Assembly: GCA_026929865.2 (NCBI GenBank)
Contig: CM049400.1
Span: 29,126,001 to 29,190,000 of the forward strand
Length of the DNA stretch: 64,000 nucleotides
Direction of reading: 5' to 3'
Source of the DNA: Hyperoplus lanceolatus
Taxonomy: Eukaryota; Chordata; Actinopteri; Uranoscopiformes; Ammodytidae
Below the pieces are notes generated by a model that worked only from the letters and a program-made list of their open reading frames with translations, was not told the origin of the DNA and did no database searches. A program made the position numbers and the translations under genes. Shown here piece after piece: positions 13,701-25,498 of this stretch (position 1 is the stretch's first letter; each line of letters opens with the position of its first letter).

Positions 13701-15729
13701 CAGAGTTAACCTGTGACCTGCGTGGAAGTCGAGCGCTATAGGGTGAGGAAAGAAGTCAGGACATAGAGAGAAGCAAAATGGGACCTTTTCAGTTAATTGT
13801 TCTACCTTCACGGGCGGCCACTTGCACAGGGGGGTCCCTCCCTCAGCCCCTCTTGACTGATGTGTTGAGAATTACATTCTGTCACTTAAAGTCTCGCCAG
13901 GGTGACACCCCGCAGAGTTTTTACCGGCAGAGGCAGGGGACCGCCCCCGTGACAATATGGAGAGAGACAATGAGGTCACTTTCACTTTCTACCTGCTATA
14001 GTGTGACTACAGTTTCAGTGGACACGGACACATGCTGAGGACTGTGGAGTCCAGAAATAGCATTGTATATGTTGTAGAAAAGTATACAATACAATACAGT
14101 GATACCATGTATATGACCATTTGCTGTAGCAACATAATGAATAAGTTAATGGTCAAAACCAAGGAAACATATATTTTTTACATATGTAGAATGCTTATTA
14201 TAAATCAATGTCAGAAGCCCATGTCTAATTCAAAAATATACTTCAATGAGCAAGGTTAGGTAAAATGAAAATATTCTCTCACAATGGAAACCCTTTGTAT
14301 GGTATTGTGCCTGTGAGGCCAGATTTAACTAGTAAGACATGGGAGAACATATTGGACAATGAAGGACATTGTTGAGTAGAACACTCTGTTACCAAAGCAG
14401 AGGAAAGAGGACTGGATGCTTATTGGACCCAGGAGGTCAGACAGGATGAAGAACTCTACTATAAAGTGGTATTGGGAAACTTTCTGATTACTTTAGGAAA
14501 AAACAGCTGGCTAGACTAGAACAAAGAAGGCAATTACTTATATGACCTATTTTATCATTTAGTTTGATGCGCTGGCTAGCAGCAACTTGGATTCTTTGTC
14601 TATTTGTACAGAATGTGAGTGCTCTCTGATCGCATTCAAGATCTTCAGAAATGATTGGACAATGTTCCACATAATCAAAGGAAAAGTATTAATAGATGTT
14701 CATACGAAACATAAAACTGCATGGAATCATACTATTAATGAACCACTTTTCATTATAATTTAAATTGAATAATTTCAGTATTTTTATGGTTAACAAAATG
14801 TGTTTTTAAAATGAAATGGTATTTGAATGCTCTGAAGTGCTGACTGTAAAACATAACTGAATCCACAAATTCAGACTTTTCTAATGTAATTTGAAATCAA
14901 ACACTAAATGCTATTCATTTGAAATCAGTTGCCATACATTGCTTGTATAGTATTACATTAAATGTATAACTAGAGTCACTGACCTGGATAATTTACACTC
15001 AAAATTAAATGTATTCTCATAAGACAAGGCAATGACGAGGTTCAAGAGTCTTAAGCTCACATTGAAAGTTGAGTTGAAATGGATTTGTTGAATGAATGCT
15101 ATCTACCTTTGCGCTGCCCATCAGCATAAGTTTATGGAAATGCTAATACAGGCTTTACATGCATTAACACATGTCAGTTTTTCAACCACTGAGACAAGAC
15201 AAGGATCCTTGATGTAGAATTACACAATAAAATCCTCTTGTTTGCAGAGGAAAAGAGCAGGGTTACATTCACTCTTTGCTGCTCAGGCCTTAGAGAGCAG
15301 TGCTTGGTGAGCATTAGTATTCCTATTTCTGCACCAGTGCTCAAACCCACAGCACAGTTTACTGGCTATAATGTCATCAAAGTGTACTCCGCTCTGATGA
15401 GCAACTCAACCTTTAAAACTGATGATTGGTGCACCTACAATTATTTTGTTCCGGGCTATTTTAAGATGTGCAGACATTTTTTCTCCAAAATTGTCTATTT
15501 TTTACTTAACAAATCGGGGGAATTTTTGTTGTTGTGGGTAATTCACTTATAACAACTGCAACTCTAAAACAGAAGCAGCTCAATAGAATTCAGTTACACG
15601 TATGTATTTTTTTTGTTATTGTGGTAGTTAGTAAGTTATAGTAACTAGCCAACACAATAATGCAAATGTTCATTTGAATGTTAAATATTTCAATACTGTT
15701 TTTATAAGTATATGCTGCAATAGGGATGG
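10701..15729. other. Non-coding DNA, no gene recognised
   Basis: About 5 kb with no recognisable gene. The longest frame (11464-11823, 119 codons, plus) is not backed by any domain motif or by a codon bias that I can see. The stretches 12000-12180 and 13690-14040 are less AT-rich and more complex than their surroundings, which could reflect conserved regulatory DNA, but nothing in the sequence proves it. Confidence 0.45.
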
Positions 15730-15885
15730 TTAAAGACTTACTTCACCAGTGGGAATATGAAGGAGTATTGAATTCTGAGATCCTATTTAGTATAAATGTG
15801 CAAAAAAAAAATTAAATTGGTTCATCCTAGCCTGAGAAAAGGCAGAAAGAGTGTTTTATGGTCTCACTGTCTAACCCTACATTTT

Positions 15886-15909
15886 CCTTACTGTGACATC
15901 ACAGTAAGG
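15886..15909. repeat. Perfect 24-bp palindrome inside the MITE
   Basis: CCTTACTGTGA-CA-TCACAGTAAGG has exact 11-bp arms around a 2-bp centre. It lies near the middle of the TTAA-flanked MITE at 15730-16056, so it may be the fold point of an older hairpin element. Confidence 0.8.
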
Positions 15910-15937
15910 GCTAGGATTAACAGGACAGCTGGGCCAA

Positions 15938-15978
15938 GGGAAGACTGAGGGAAGACAGAGGGAAGACAGAGGGAAGAA
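15938..15978. repeat. 11-bp tandem repeat, four units
   Basis: The unit GGGAAGACAGA is repeated four times head to tail, with changes in the first unit (GGGAAGACTGA) and the last (GGGAAGAAAAA). It lies inside the MITE and probably arose by local slippage. Confidence 0.75.
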
Positions 15979-16056
15979 AAACCTCATTCATTATATTATA
16001 ATAGTGATTTTATAATGATAGAACGCCTGTTCCGTATGGGTGAAGTATTCCTTTAA

Positions 16057-17005
16057 GAGACATACTGTATGTGTACTGACAACTGTGACATAGCAGAGAA
16101 AAAATTTAAGGAACAGATGTCTGAGGTTGAGAAGTGAGGTTGAGCAGTGGCTGTAGGGACAATGGCGGGGTGGGATAGGGCCTGTGTATCAGGGGAACAA
16201 CATGAAAAGATATTGTGACCTACCTTCCCAAACGGTCACAGAGCTTAGGGACGGTAGAAATGAAGTTTGTGCCCCAGTGTCTTAAGGGTTGAAGTGCAGA
16301 TAGTAGGCTACTGCCTTCAAATCTCCCCTTGCCCAAAGTAATACAACTGTGACCAATAGTGGTTAAGATGTTAAAGATTTGGAGGCTAAAGTTCCCACAG
16401 CTTCCCTCAGATAAAATATTGTTTTGCTTCCAATAGTGCTGAATATACTGTGTGACAAAAACAATTGCTGGCACAGTTTAGTATTTTTGGCTCCTTACTG
16501 ACAAAAATTGCATTACACAAATATAATTTGAAGTTGTTGACACTATATACAGATAAGTGACTTGTTTATATGAACATTTTAATTACTGGAAAACCTGTCT
16601 CCTACACATTTCATAATGCGTCATATGAGTATTCATGTATTTTACAACAGCACGTGATAAGCCAACAATGAAAGTATTGTCATCATTTCAAACATGAAGA
16701 GATATGTAAATACAGGGTTAAAGGTGGCCTAATTAACACTAGACTGTTATATGGAAGCAGTGACAGTTGGCTAACCACACAATGAGCTTTGGGAATAACA
16801 ACAATTCCCTTAGCATTTTTCTTATTGTTTTCGGGCTGAGAGCAGATCCGAGGACTTGATGTATGTGTTTTTCTTCAGTTAGTCATGGCCACCTACACAC
16901 ACGGGCTAAACAGAAAAAAAGATTCAGTCTTGAGGCAGCCTACAGAGTAGTTGTGCATATACGATGTAGATTGTGTTCCCATAAACATATTGATGGGCTT
17001 GTAAA
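16057..17005. other. Non-coding DNA, no gene recognised
   Basis: AT-rich sequence between the MITE and a (GA)n array. I see no supported feature in it. Confidence 0.45.
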
Positions 17006-17008
17006 AGA

Positions 17009-17055
<47 letters not shown>
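17006..17055. repeat. (GA)n microsatellite
   Basis: About 25 GA units interrupted once by GATA. Both overlapping open frames here (Arg/Glu repeats on plus, Ser/Leu repeats on minus) are products of the dinucleotide array, not genes. Confidence 0.95.
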
Positions 17056-17060
<5 letters not shown>

Positions 17061-18991
17061 TTGTTACATTTAAATAAAACAATGTCAGAAGTCCATGTTT
17101 CAAAAAATGTATTGGCCATTTATCAAGACAAGCCAGAAAAGTTGATATAATCGGTGAGTTCACTGCTAACCTGCTAGCCCGCCAGGATCAAAGTAGCATG
17201 TCAGTCAAAGTATGTTTTGGTTTATGTTTTCTATTCTTTTCAAGAGACATATTTGTGCATTCAACTCTTGTCTCAATAAATGTCTGCAAACCGTGCCTCT
17301 ATTATAGAGCGTTTCAACTCTGACAGAGGAGATTAAATAGAAATGGATGGTGCAATACAGCAAAGAAACTATGATAGCTTTTCCTATTTTGGATCCTGTG
17401 GCTGTCTCCTATTGTTCAAGGATATGAAATAGTCTGTCAGATTTCAAACCAAATCGTTGTCAGATTTACTTCTTACCCCTTCTAGCAAATCCACTAATTG
17501 CTCCATGAATTCCATTTAAATGAATGGTTTTCGCCCTAAAGTTTCACCATTTGAGAAGCTTTTGTAGATTGTGTCCTGAACTATAATCTAATATTTGCAA
17601 GTGTTGCCTTTGTGATATTAAAAGTGTATGAAAAGTATTTAACTATTGAAATAGATTTACTTTCTCGTTGAGTAATTATTTGTGCCCACTGGAAAGTTGA
17701 CTAAATATACTCACTACACTATTGTCCCAAAAAGAGAGAAGTCACTCACAACTGGATAAGATTAAAATAAATGAGTGATTGGACTGAAAATGCAAGACGT
17801 TTTACATCTACGGGAAAATGTTATGCTTTCTTTTTGTTAAATGAATGAAAATGTGCTTAATATAAGTCAGCAAACATTGTATGAATTCCTTTAAATAAAA
17901 AACAAGAGAACACTGACTGCTCATATACTACATTTTTCCTCAGGAACATCAATTGTATTTCTGCATGACAAACACCGTTATTTAACCAATATGTAATTAA
18001 TCAGTGGTTGAAACAAAAATTCTAATCTGGAGGCAACCTACAGTGGAACTTCAGAAACTTCTGTGAAGTCTGTCTTCCACTGAGTAAACAAACTCCACAT
18101 GGTTTATCTTCCAAGTTCTTCAGGGGGTGTGTGATGAAAAAAAAAACATTTATTAATGAAATTGAATTAAGCCTGTGACAAGATCAAGATTGGTTTACGG
18201 GCACCTGATTATAAACTGTTTCGAACCCGGTGACTTTGTTTTTACTCCACAGCGCAGCGGGCCATAAATATGAAACAAAATGGAAATATCCGGTCTGCGT
18301 CTGGAGGTAAGTATAAGCTCCTGGCCATTGCAAAGAGTCACAAAGCTCAGTGAGAGGTATTCACTGTTCAGGCCCCTTCTCATATTCTACTGGCTGCCTC
18401 CCAGCTAATGAAAACTCAGCGGATATGCGGGGAGAAGCCCCCCCTCGGCGTCAACACATTGCATAATAGGTTATTGCTTCAAAATGCTAACAGCCCCAAA
18501 AAAGGTCTTACCATTTCAGAGATTTGAAGCATATAAGCCAGGGTGAAATTCTGAAAGAGGAAAACAACATTGAATATACATATTGACAGAGAAGGCATGG
18601 GGCTGACTAGACCTATATAGAGCTGTATGTATGTTTCTTTTGGAGTCTCGGGTCATTTTTGTGGAAGGATGTTGTTCTTTTAATTGCAGGTAGAATGTAC
18701 CAGCTGGTAACCAGAAAAGTATTAAAGTACAGGCATGCAAAGTGTTTTTTTTTCCCTTAAGACAGTTAGGTGATGAGGTAAACACCTGGAAACATTGTTA
18801 GATTCAATTCAGCCTTCAGAGCATATGCATTGTGTTGAATTGCACTTCATTAAAGAAACAGCCATATGCTCCTGTTTTTTTTCTGGACTGACTAGTATAT
18901 AGACAATCCACACCCCAGCAAAATACAGACTTGCAATGCGGCCTCCCCCCTACAGTAGATACTCACTTATCTTGGTTTTGACAGTGGCTCA
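17056..18991. other. Non-coding DNA with one exon-like segment
   Basis: Mostly AT-rich, without long frames. The stretch 18180-18440 is compositionally different (more GC, few simple repeats) and contains the exon-like segment listed separately at 18253-18306. Confidence 0.45.
18253..18306 (+). other. Exon-like 54-bp segment between strong splice consensus sites
   Basis: A pyrimidine tract ending TTTTTACTCCACAG precedes the segment, and GAG|GTAAGTAT follows it. Both match vertebrate splice consensus well. The segment is 54 nt (18 codons), so skipping would keep frame. One frame contains TAA but the other two are open; for example, entered in phase 1, it reads AAGHKYETKWKYPVCVW. I do not recognise the peptide. 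It could be a cassette exon of a host gene whose other exons lie outside the window, or chance. No neighbouring exon was found to confirm it. Confidence 0.25.
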
Positions 18992-19000
18992 GGAGTTAAC

Positions 19001-19613
19001 TAGCCTGGTCCAACCAGACCATCGTACTTCATTTCATTTGTACAGAAGGTCTGGAAGTGCTGTAATTGGCAAACGTTCACTCACTTGGAGGCGGGTGTCT
19101 GTTGAAGTTTAAAACTATTGGATCTGCCCAGTGCCACTCTGGATTAGCCAACCAATCGCATCACGTTTGGTCGTCATGTGTGTCATGAGCCGGCTTTTGA
19201 CGGTGCGTTCCAGTTAGACAGGGAACTCGGAAATTTCTGACTTCACTACATATAGTCTATGAATCTACCGGTACATGGCAACAGTAACTTGTTAGAGCCT
19301 AACGTTTAGTTATTTGGACGAGAAAGGTTTTAGGCGTCCATACTTTCGCGAGCAGATGCACTGGAACACAGACAGGTCGGAACTCGGAACTACCAAGTCG
19401 GAAATCTCCTTCTTCCAAGTATAAAGGAACGCAGCATTCAACTGAAACTGAAGCGCAACTTCGACGTCATCGTTCTCAGCCACTTGCTCTGTTCGCTGAT
19501 TGGACGGCTGTAGATTCTCCGGAGAATCTGGGAAATGCGCTGTACACCCAGACTGACTACTGAAGGGAAAATTAAATTTGGCCGGAAGTAGGCGGGCGGG
19601 CGGAGCCAGGCTA
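19001..19613. mobile_element. Non-autonomous DNA transposon with TAGCCTGG inverted ends
   Basis: A 613-bp element starts TAGCCTGG and ends CCAGGCTA, a perfect 8-bp inverted pair. It is flanked on both sides by GGAGTTAAC (18992-19000 and 19614-19622), a perfect 9-bp target-site duplication (8 bp if the last G belongs to the element). No transposase frame is present. The duplication length suggests a hAT- or MULE-type transposase acting in trans. The perfect duplication implies a recent insertion. The inside is less AT-rich than the flanks and contains CCAAT-like motifs. Confidence 0.8.
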
Positions 19614-19622
19614 GGAGTTAAC

Positions 19623-20294
19623 TGCTTTGGTGGTACAATCCTCCCCTCCTCCTGTTGTCACCACAGTCTGAGTGTTGACAATGAACTCCAAATTGCTCTT
19701 CACGGTTGTAAAGCACCTTGAATGGAAGCCTGCCAGTGTCTCAGTGTGTGTGAATAAGAGGAAAGAATGCTATATCGCTTTGGATTAAATCTCCATATGA
19801 GTCACTTTTAATTTATTATAAAAGCTTGGTTTTCGGTAGAGCAGTCTGCTCATGATGTACTCTTGTCTGTTGCTTTATATTCCTTATAATGTAAGGTATT
19901 TAGTATGTTGTGAGAGAGCATATTAATGGCATTGAAGATTGAAAAATGCAATTATACACTGTAAAAAGATCACAAGCACAACATCTAAATCTGATTCTAT
20001 TTAATGAAAAACACACATTTGAAACAAGTTGAACACATTTTTGCTGTTGGATTTGGACGGCTTGACTCTTTGAGATGATACATGCAGTGTACTGCTCTCA
20101 ACATGGATCTGTGTGCTACATATATATATTCAGTAGCCTACATAATGTAAACTGCTTATGTTTTGAAATGTCTCTAATTTGTGTCTTAATTATGACACTT
20201 TCTTAACTTTCTTTGATATTCCTTACTTTCAGAAATTCAGATATTTGACAGCTGCTTTTGGGATGAACAAAAACAATAATGATGGACTACACAC
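19623..20294. other. Non-coding DNA between two DNA transposons
   Basis: Ordinary AT-rich sequence with no feature I can support. Confidence 0.45.
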
Positions 20295-21237
20295 TTAAAG
20301 CCACTACGAGTAACATGGCACGTTGGCGTCCCCTTTGGACAAAAGCAGTAGTATTTTTACGACGCCCGCTGTCGCAAAGCTGTTTTCTAGCTTGTGCCAG
20401 GCGCGTGAGTGTGAACTGAGAAGGGAGCAATATAGTGCATGTCCGTGTGTTGAAAATGTGAGGACTCTTTTCGGCTCCGTGAGAGTGGTTTTGACAGTGC
20501 ATCAACTAATGCCAGTCACTGCCACACGCACCTGATTGCAATGAGTTGATGCAGCAGTGTCACTTAACTACTCTCTCTCACGGAGCTGAAATATTACGTG
20601 TCCGACTCCTCACAGAAAGCGAAAGAACGAGAGACGGCAGTTAGTATGGATCACGATGAGGTAATGTGTTTATGTTGTTGTAAATAATTACTATTTCAGA
20701 TAATGGTTATCTGATGATGGTGAAGCAAAGCAAACTTTGTGTTAGTACCAACCGCTCATTCATTTAGGAGTAAACACTGCAGTCTAGTTTCGCTCTCGTG
20801 AAATTATATACACGTTGCTTGGCAACGCCCTCGTCCCCCCGTAGCCTATATCACTCTCCCTTTTAGCTTTTCTTCATTGCATTTTCTTTTTTTTCTTTGA
20901 TGGTTCAGCCCCGTTATCAGTCATTATGACGACAAATAATTGTATCAAACAAGGCTCCCGCTCCCCTTCCCTCACCTGGAGGGATAGGCTTCTCAATTCA
21001 CGTTGCTGCGCCACACTCAAATCTGCGACCAATACGGATATGTGACCATAGAGCTTGCACGAGCGAACCGAAAATCGGACTGGGTGTGCGACCAGACCAA
21101 AAGCAGTAATAAAAACTATTTAAAAACGTCTTTCTTTGCACTGATGGTCTCGTTTGCTGTTAAAGGTAATTTATGATTATCAGAGGAAACATGAGGCTGT
21201 TTAAAAGATATTGAAATGTTACTCGTAGCCGCTTTAA
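20295..21237. mobile_element. TTAA-flanked element, 'AGCCACTACGAG' family, copy 1
   Basis: A 935-bp element (20299-21233) between two TTAA sites. The left end is AGCCACTACGAGTAACAT. The right end is ATGTTACTCGTAGCCGCT, which gives an imperfect 18-bp inverted pair. Inside there is a subterminal inverted repeat of about 40 bp around GGCTCCGTGAGAG and CTCTCACGGAGCTG, an X-box-like palindrome GTTGCTTGGCAAC at 20814-20826, and an ATG exon-like segment with donor and acceptor sites (listed separately). Two other copies lie at 41.7 kb and 48-53.8 kb. No transposase is encoded. A TTAA target points to a piggyBac-type enzyme, by inference. Confidence 0.8.
20646..20908 (+). other. Exon-like ATG segment and intron-like sequence inside the TTAA element
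   Basis: ATGGATCACGATGAG (codes MDHDE) ends at a donor, GAG|GTAATG (20661). A long pyrimidine tract follows, leading to the acceptor TTTGATGGTTCAG (ends 20908). If spliced, the frame would continue for six codons and then stop. The same ATG segment, donor and acceptor recur in copy 3 (53191-53205 and 53455). This may be a piece of the ancestral autonomous element or a captured host first exon. The spliced peptide is too short to identify. Confidence 0.3.
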
Positions 21238-24209
21238 CATTGTCCCATTTAATTTGAGGAGTGAGGCTGATGAAACAACTTCAGAATGTGGGTGCAACAT
21301 CTTTGACATTCCCGTCTGTAACATTAACAAGGCGCACTTTGTTTAATATTGAATTCACGGTTCATTAGTGGGAGCTGCCTGTCCCTCTGGTGTTTGCATC
21401 CTGTCCTCCAGAAAGCCAGTGTCTTAGTGGAATGTAGAGACTCACTACTATCTTTAACCACCAGGCATGCACTGTGTGCCCTGGCTCATTGACAAACCCA
21501 TACAGAGTGCCTCTCGGTTTAAGTAATGAGAGCGGTGATTGAATATTTAAGCACCTAATTACATTTTCTTTTATGCAATTGGTTGGGGGGGGGAGACACA
21601 GCAGCTTGGTGGTACTTGTGATGGAGTAGTGCTATGTACTGTATCTGAGAGTGCGTGTGGTCAGGAAAAAATTGCTGTTTTTTCTCTCCACAATTAACAT
21701 GACATTCTGGATTATTGAGGGGATACAAAGCAAGGGATTGGGAGGATTAAGAGTGATTGTTAAAACTGCTCTTATATGAACAAATAAATAAATCTGTCTA
21801 AAACAAAACAACAACCCCACATTCAGAATATAAAAGGTATAGATTAAGGGCTTCTATCAATTGTGCTATAGCTACTTTAAGTATATAAATAGCAAAGCAT
21901 TGGTTTTAATAAAACTCTGGTTGAATGCTGGTAACAGTAGTGAAGTACAGCAAAGAAGACCCACAGTGATTTTAATTAGTCGATGCATTGCTCATAGGAC
22001 TGATTAAGTTTGAAGCGGAGCAATGTCTCTTGGAGCAGCGTAAATAATCTATGACATGTTCCATTTAATGTCTAACTAAGTGCATGAACCAGTTCTCTAG
22101 CGGGCTCCAAAAAGAAAAGGAAATATAAAGATTTTCGACTAATTTCTTCCGTTATTTCAGTCTGTCAATGTAGTAGTCTAGGCGACCATGATCTGTAGAG
22201 TTGTTCAGAGACCATGCAGAGAAATAATGCTAGTGGTAAATGATAATACAAACATCCCATGTGTTTCACCATCGTAACACCCATGTGTCCAAATCCCAGA
22301 CCCAAAGCACTTTCCTCAACACAGCCGTGTGTCGATTGAAAGGTTAGGACGAGCTGGATACTTGTAGGAAATAGCCATTTCCAAGAGGCCCTCAGGTGCT
22401 TCAAAGGAAATTGCAGAATGTGGATGAACATAGTGGACTAAAATGGTTGCAATTTGACTGGGCCATCAGAGGTTGACAAGTAACCTCCCCTACCACTGTA
22501 ATAACACTATGGTCAGTTTTTTTATATGATAAAAGCAATGCAATGTTTACTTGTCCCCCTCAAGTAAGACTCTAACCCACATTTAAACCCCCCATGTAAC
22601 TTTTCTCATGTAGGCTAAAAAAAATGTCTCTCTCCTCGCAAATAAACATGAATGCTGGTGTAAGCACTCTTCCTGCTGGATGTGCTCCTGGGGTGGAGAT
22701 TTCCGCTTATTAAGACATGTCCAACAAAATACAGAGTTAGGCATATTCTAACCTTGACTTTGGGGAAATACCACGCGCATTTCTGGCATTACTGGCATAG
22801 TTTCAAATGCCCTTAAGTGCACGGTAATATTTCACATTCCCTTGCGGACTCCTGCCATCCGAGGAGGAAGATAGAACTGTGTGAGAATCTTTGAGGTCAC
22901 ACCACTGCAAATACATTGAGAGCGAATACAAAAGTACAAAAAAAAATTGCAATACAAACCAACTTCTAGGCACTTTGTCTAAACATGTGTGATTCAGCAA
23001 GCTTTAACTAGTTGTGTACTTCCACAAGTCCATGATATAGATGTTGCTACTCACACAATAGCAGAGAGAGAGAAATTCCCAACATTCTTGTATTCAATCA
23101 TCAAGCTATTCAATTCAATCATAACTCTGCTAAATTTAAATGTGTTAACTTTGGACAGGACATTACGATACCATTTAGAGCTCACCGGTTGTATAATGTC
23201 TAAATAAATATTTTTCATCAGTATATTATTACTGCTCCGATGGTGCACCATTACAATCACACAATTAAAACCTATGTTTGTTAACCAGCATGTGGCTTGT
23301 GAAGCTTATGTGTGTAAGGGGGGTGGGGTGTGTGTTTATGACAATGAAAATTAAAATGTACATTTTTCTCATTTTCCTCAAAGTATAGTTCCTTTTAACT
23401 GTGCTCAGCATTTCTTTCTTCGTGACTGATATTATTCATGTGACATTTCCAACAGCATGTCTTTTAACCTTCCAAATAAAGACAAAGGTAAAAGGTGTAT
23501 TCCCCAAATGCTAGTCAGTGAAAATCAAACAGTGTGTGACTTTCAATCCTCAAAGGCAGATTTATAATGAGGGGAACCCTGAATGGAGAAGTCTTTGCTA
23601 TTTCCTCCTTAGATCCCAGTGGGTTATCTGTCTTCAAAATAATATGAAATACCCGTCATGTTTAATAGAACAGTCTTGTACAAAGAGCCTAAAGAGGATG
23701 GATGGATGGAAAGGTTGAACTGAATCTACTGTCCACTAACCTGACATCTTCTCGAAGGGCAAGTGCAGCATTGAAATTCATTAAGAATGAACGTTTGTCC
23801 GTCTTTGAGAAAGTAAAAGTACCAGAAAAGATAGAGCCAACAACTTTATCAGCTACTGAGAAAACTCACCTGAATTACAACTGACTTCAAGCCATATTAC
23901 ATCTTTTCAATTTCAATTTTCTATTCTGCCTGCATTATATACGTACACAGCATTCCTCTAGATGTAGAAAGAGTCTTCAATGAGCAATGATTCACGACCG
24001 CAGCACTAAAATATGTACAGCACCGATATCCTTTTGTCAGATTCGCTCAATTAATTATTCAAGCCCAGTATTTCACAGCATTTTGTGAGGCCGATGCAGC
24101 ATGCAGCACAAATGAATCATAATGCCCCCCTCGTAAAGTCAGTACGACCTTCAGAGGCTTCAAGCTGTGGTGGTTGTTATATTTATTGGTCTGCCTTTCT
24201 TTCCAGATT
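21238..24209. other. Non-coding DNA, no gene recognised
   Basis: About 3 kb of AT-rich sequence. No frame exceeds about 90 codons and I recognise no exon, RNA or transposon end in it. Confidence 0.45.
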
Positions 24210-24217
24210 ATCTACAT

Positions 24218-25270
24218 CAGGGGTTCTCAAACTTTTGATAGCTGAGTGCCAATTTAGGAACCCAACATTGGACCAGGGGCCGCCGAATGGCCAGCGTCTT
24301 TGCATTTTTAAAGTTTACGTGTATTGGTCTGCATCCAATAATGTGTAATTAACACTTTTTAATTAATAAATGAAGGGCTAGGTTTCATTTCAACATTGGG
24401 GGGGACACATTAAAAGCGGGGTCTGGGGGTTGTTCCCCAGAAAAATTTGAGGTTCGAACACTTCATTTTGTGCATTTTGGTTAATTTTTATGCAGTAATT
24501 TGTGTCTTCTATGGTGGACTAGTTAAGGAAAAGACAAATAGCTCCCATTGACACACATCTAATGGAATATAAATCAGTAAGGCACTGAGGCATTCTGTAT
24601 TGCATTAAAATATTTATTCTACTTTATTGTTCAAAACTTTCTGCACATTGAAAACGTATCACATATTTTGGAGTGTTTTTTTTGTAGGACTCACTACTCA
24701 TGATGCAGCAGCAGTGTTAACTATTATGACACTATACATTGGAAATAAACCGGGTGGGCTATCAGCAGTCAACTAGGCAGATAGTTCCATGGCTATCAGC
24801 AGCTAGCTAACGTTAGCTTGTTAGCTAAACTTTAGGCAAAAGAGTAAGAAATCAGATAATGTTAGCATCCATCCATCCTCACTTGACCTAATCTAATTCA
24901 CCTTGAAGGTGAGAAAGTGCATCGTATTGGGCTTGACAAGCTCACTATCTAACAACTTACATTGGGACCACTACACTGCCTGCTGCACTGCGGGAGGCTG
25001 ACCAGCCGTCTGCAACGAGAGGCAGAAGCCAGCCGAACTTCGCTAGTTTAAGATGGTACGGTCCACTGTAGGGGTCTTATTATTAATAATTGGGGAATTA
25101 ATATAAACAATTAGGAGGGATATTAAAGTATTTCGACCCCTGTACTGTTTTTACGGTTACGGGGGACGCATCCCCTCCGTCTGTTTCAATTGAAAAAAAA
25201 AATTAAAAATTTAAAATAATTCATAATTCAATGCGGGCCGCCAGATATGTTCGCACTTTGAGAACCACTG
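24218..25270. mobile_element. Non-autonomous hAT-type transposon with perfect 8-bp duplication
   Basis: The element begins CAGGGGTTCTCAAACTTTTG and ends CGCACTTTGAGAACCACTG, the typical hAT inverted ends of the 'CAGxGGTTCTCAAA' kind. It is flanked by ATCTACAT on both sides (24210-24217 and 25271-25278), a perfect 8-bp target duplication as made by hAT transposases. The subterminal GGGCCGCC blocks near both ends are in opposite orientation. Its 1053 bp contain no transposase frame, so it would depend on a relative. The intact duplication suggests a fairly young insertion. Confidence 0.92.
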
Positions 25271-25278
25271 ATCTACAT

Positions 25279-25498
25279 AATGTATGGATCACTTGTTGCC
25301 ATGATGTCACAATCCATTCACTGACAGATTTTTGGTATATAATTTTTTAAAGATGGAGGTGTTTGTGCTTCATGATGTGAGACGGAGCCACCAAAGTCAT
25401 CAAAGTTATATGGTACAGCCCCAACCGGCCCATTATCACTTCAACAGGGATATCATCAATCAAAAAACAACAACTTTGGAATAAGCCTTTGCATATAT
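25279..25498. other. Non-coding spacer
   Basis: Short unassigned sequence between the hAT element and a diverged TTAA element. Confidence 0.4.

Larger units (their letters stand above)
15730..16056. mobile_element. TTAA-flanked MITE with TACTTCACC inverted ends
   Basis: TTAA flanks a segment of about 319 bp whose ends are inverted repeats. The left end reads TTAAAGACTTACTTCACC and the right end, reverse-complemented, reads TTAAAGGAATACTTCACC. The inside holds a perfect 24-bp palindrome (15886-15909) and a four-unit 11-bp tandem repeat. No coding capacity is present. A TTAA target is characteristic of piggyBac-type transposition, but without a transposase the superfamily is inferred. Confidence 0.6.

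Noticed and set aside
15938-15978. Short spaced repeats considered as a CRISPR array
   Set aside because: Units of 11 bp are head to tail without spacers, and the genome is a vertebrate one.
18216-18232. TTTCGAACCCGG resembling the B box of a tRNA gene
   Set aside because: No matching A box at the right distance upstream and no cloverleaf could be drawn.
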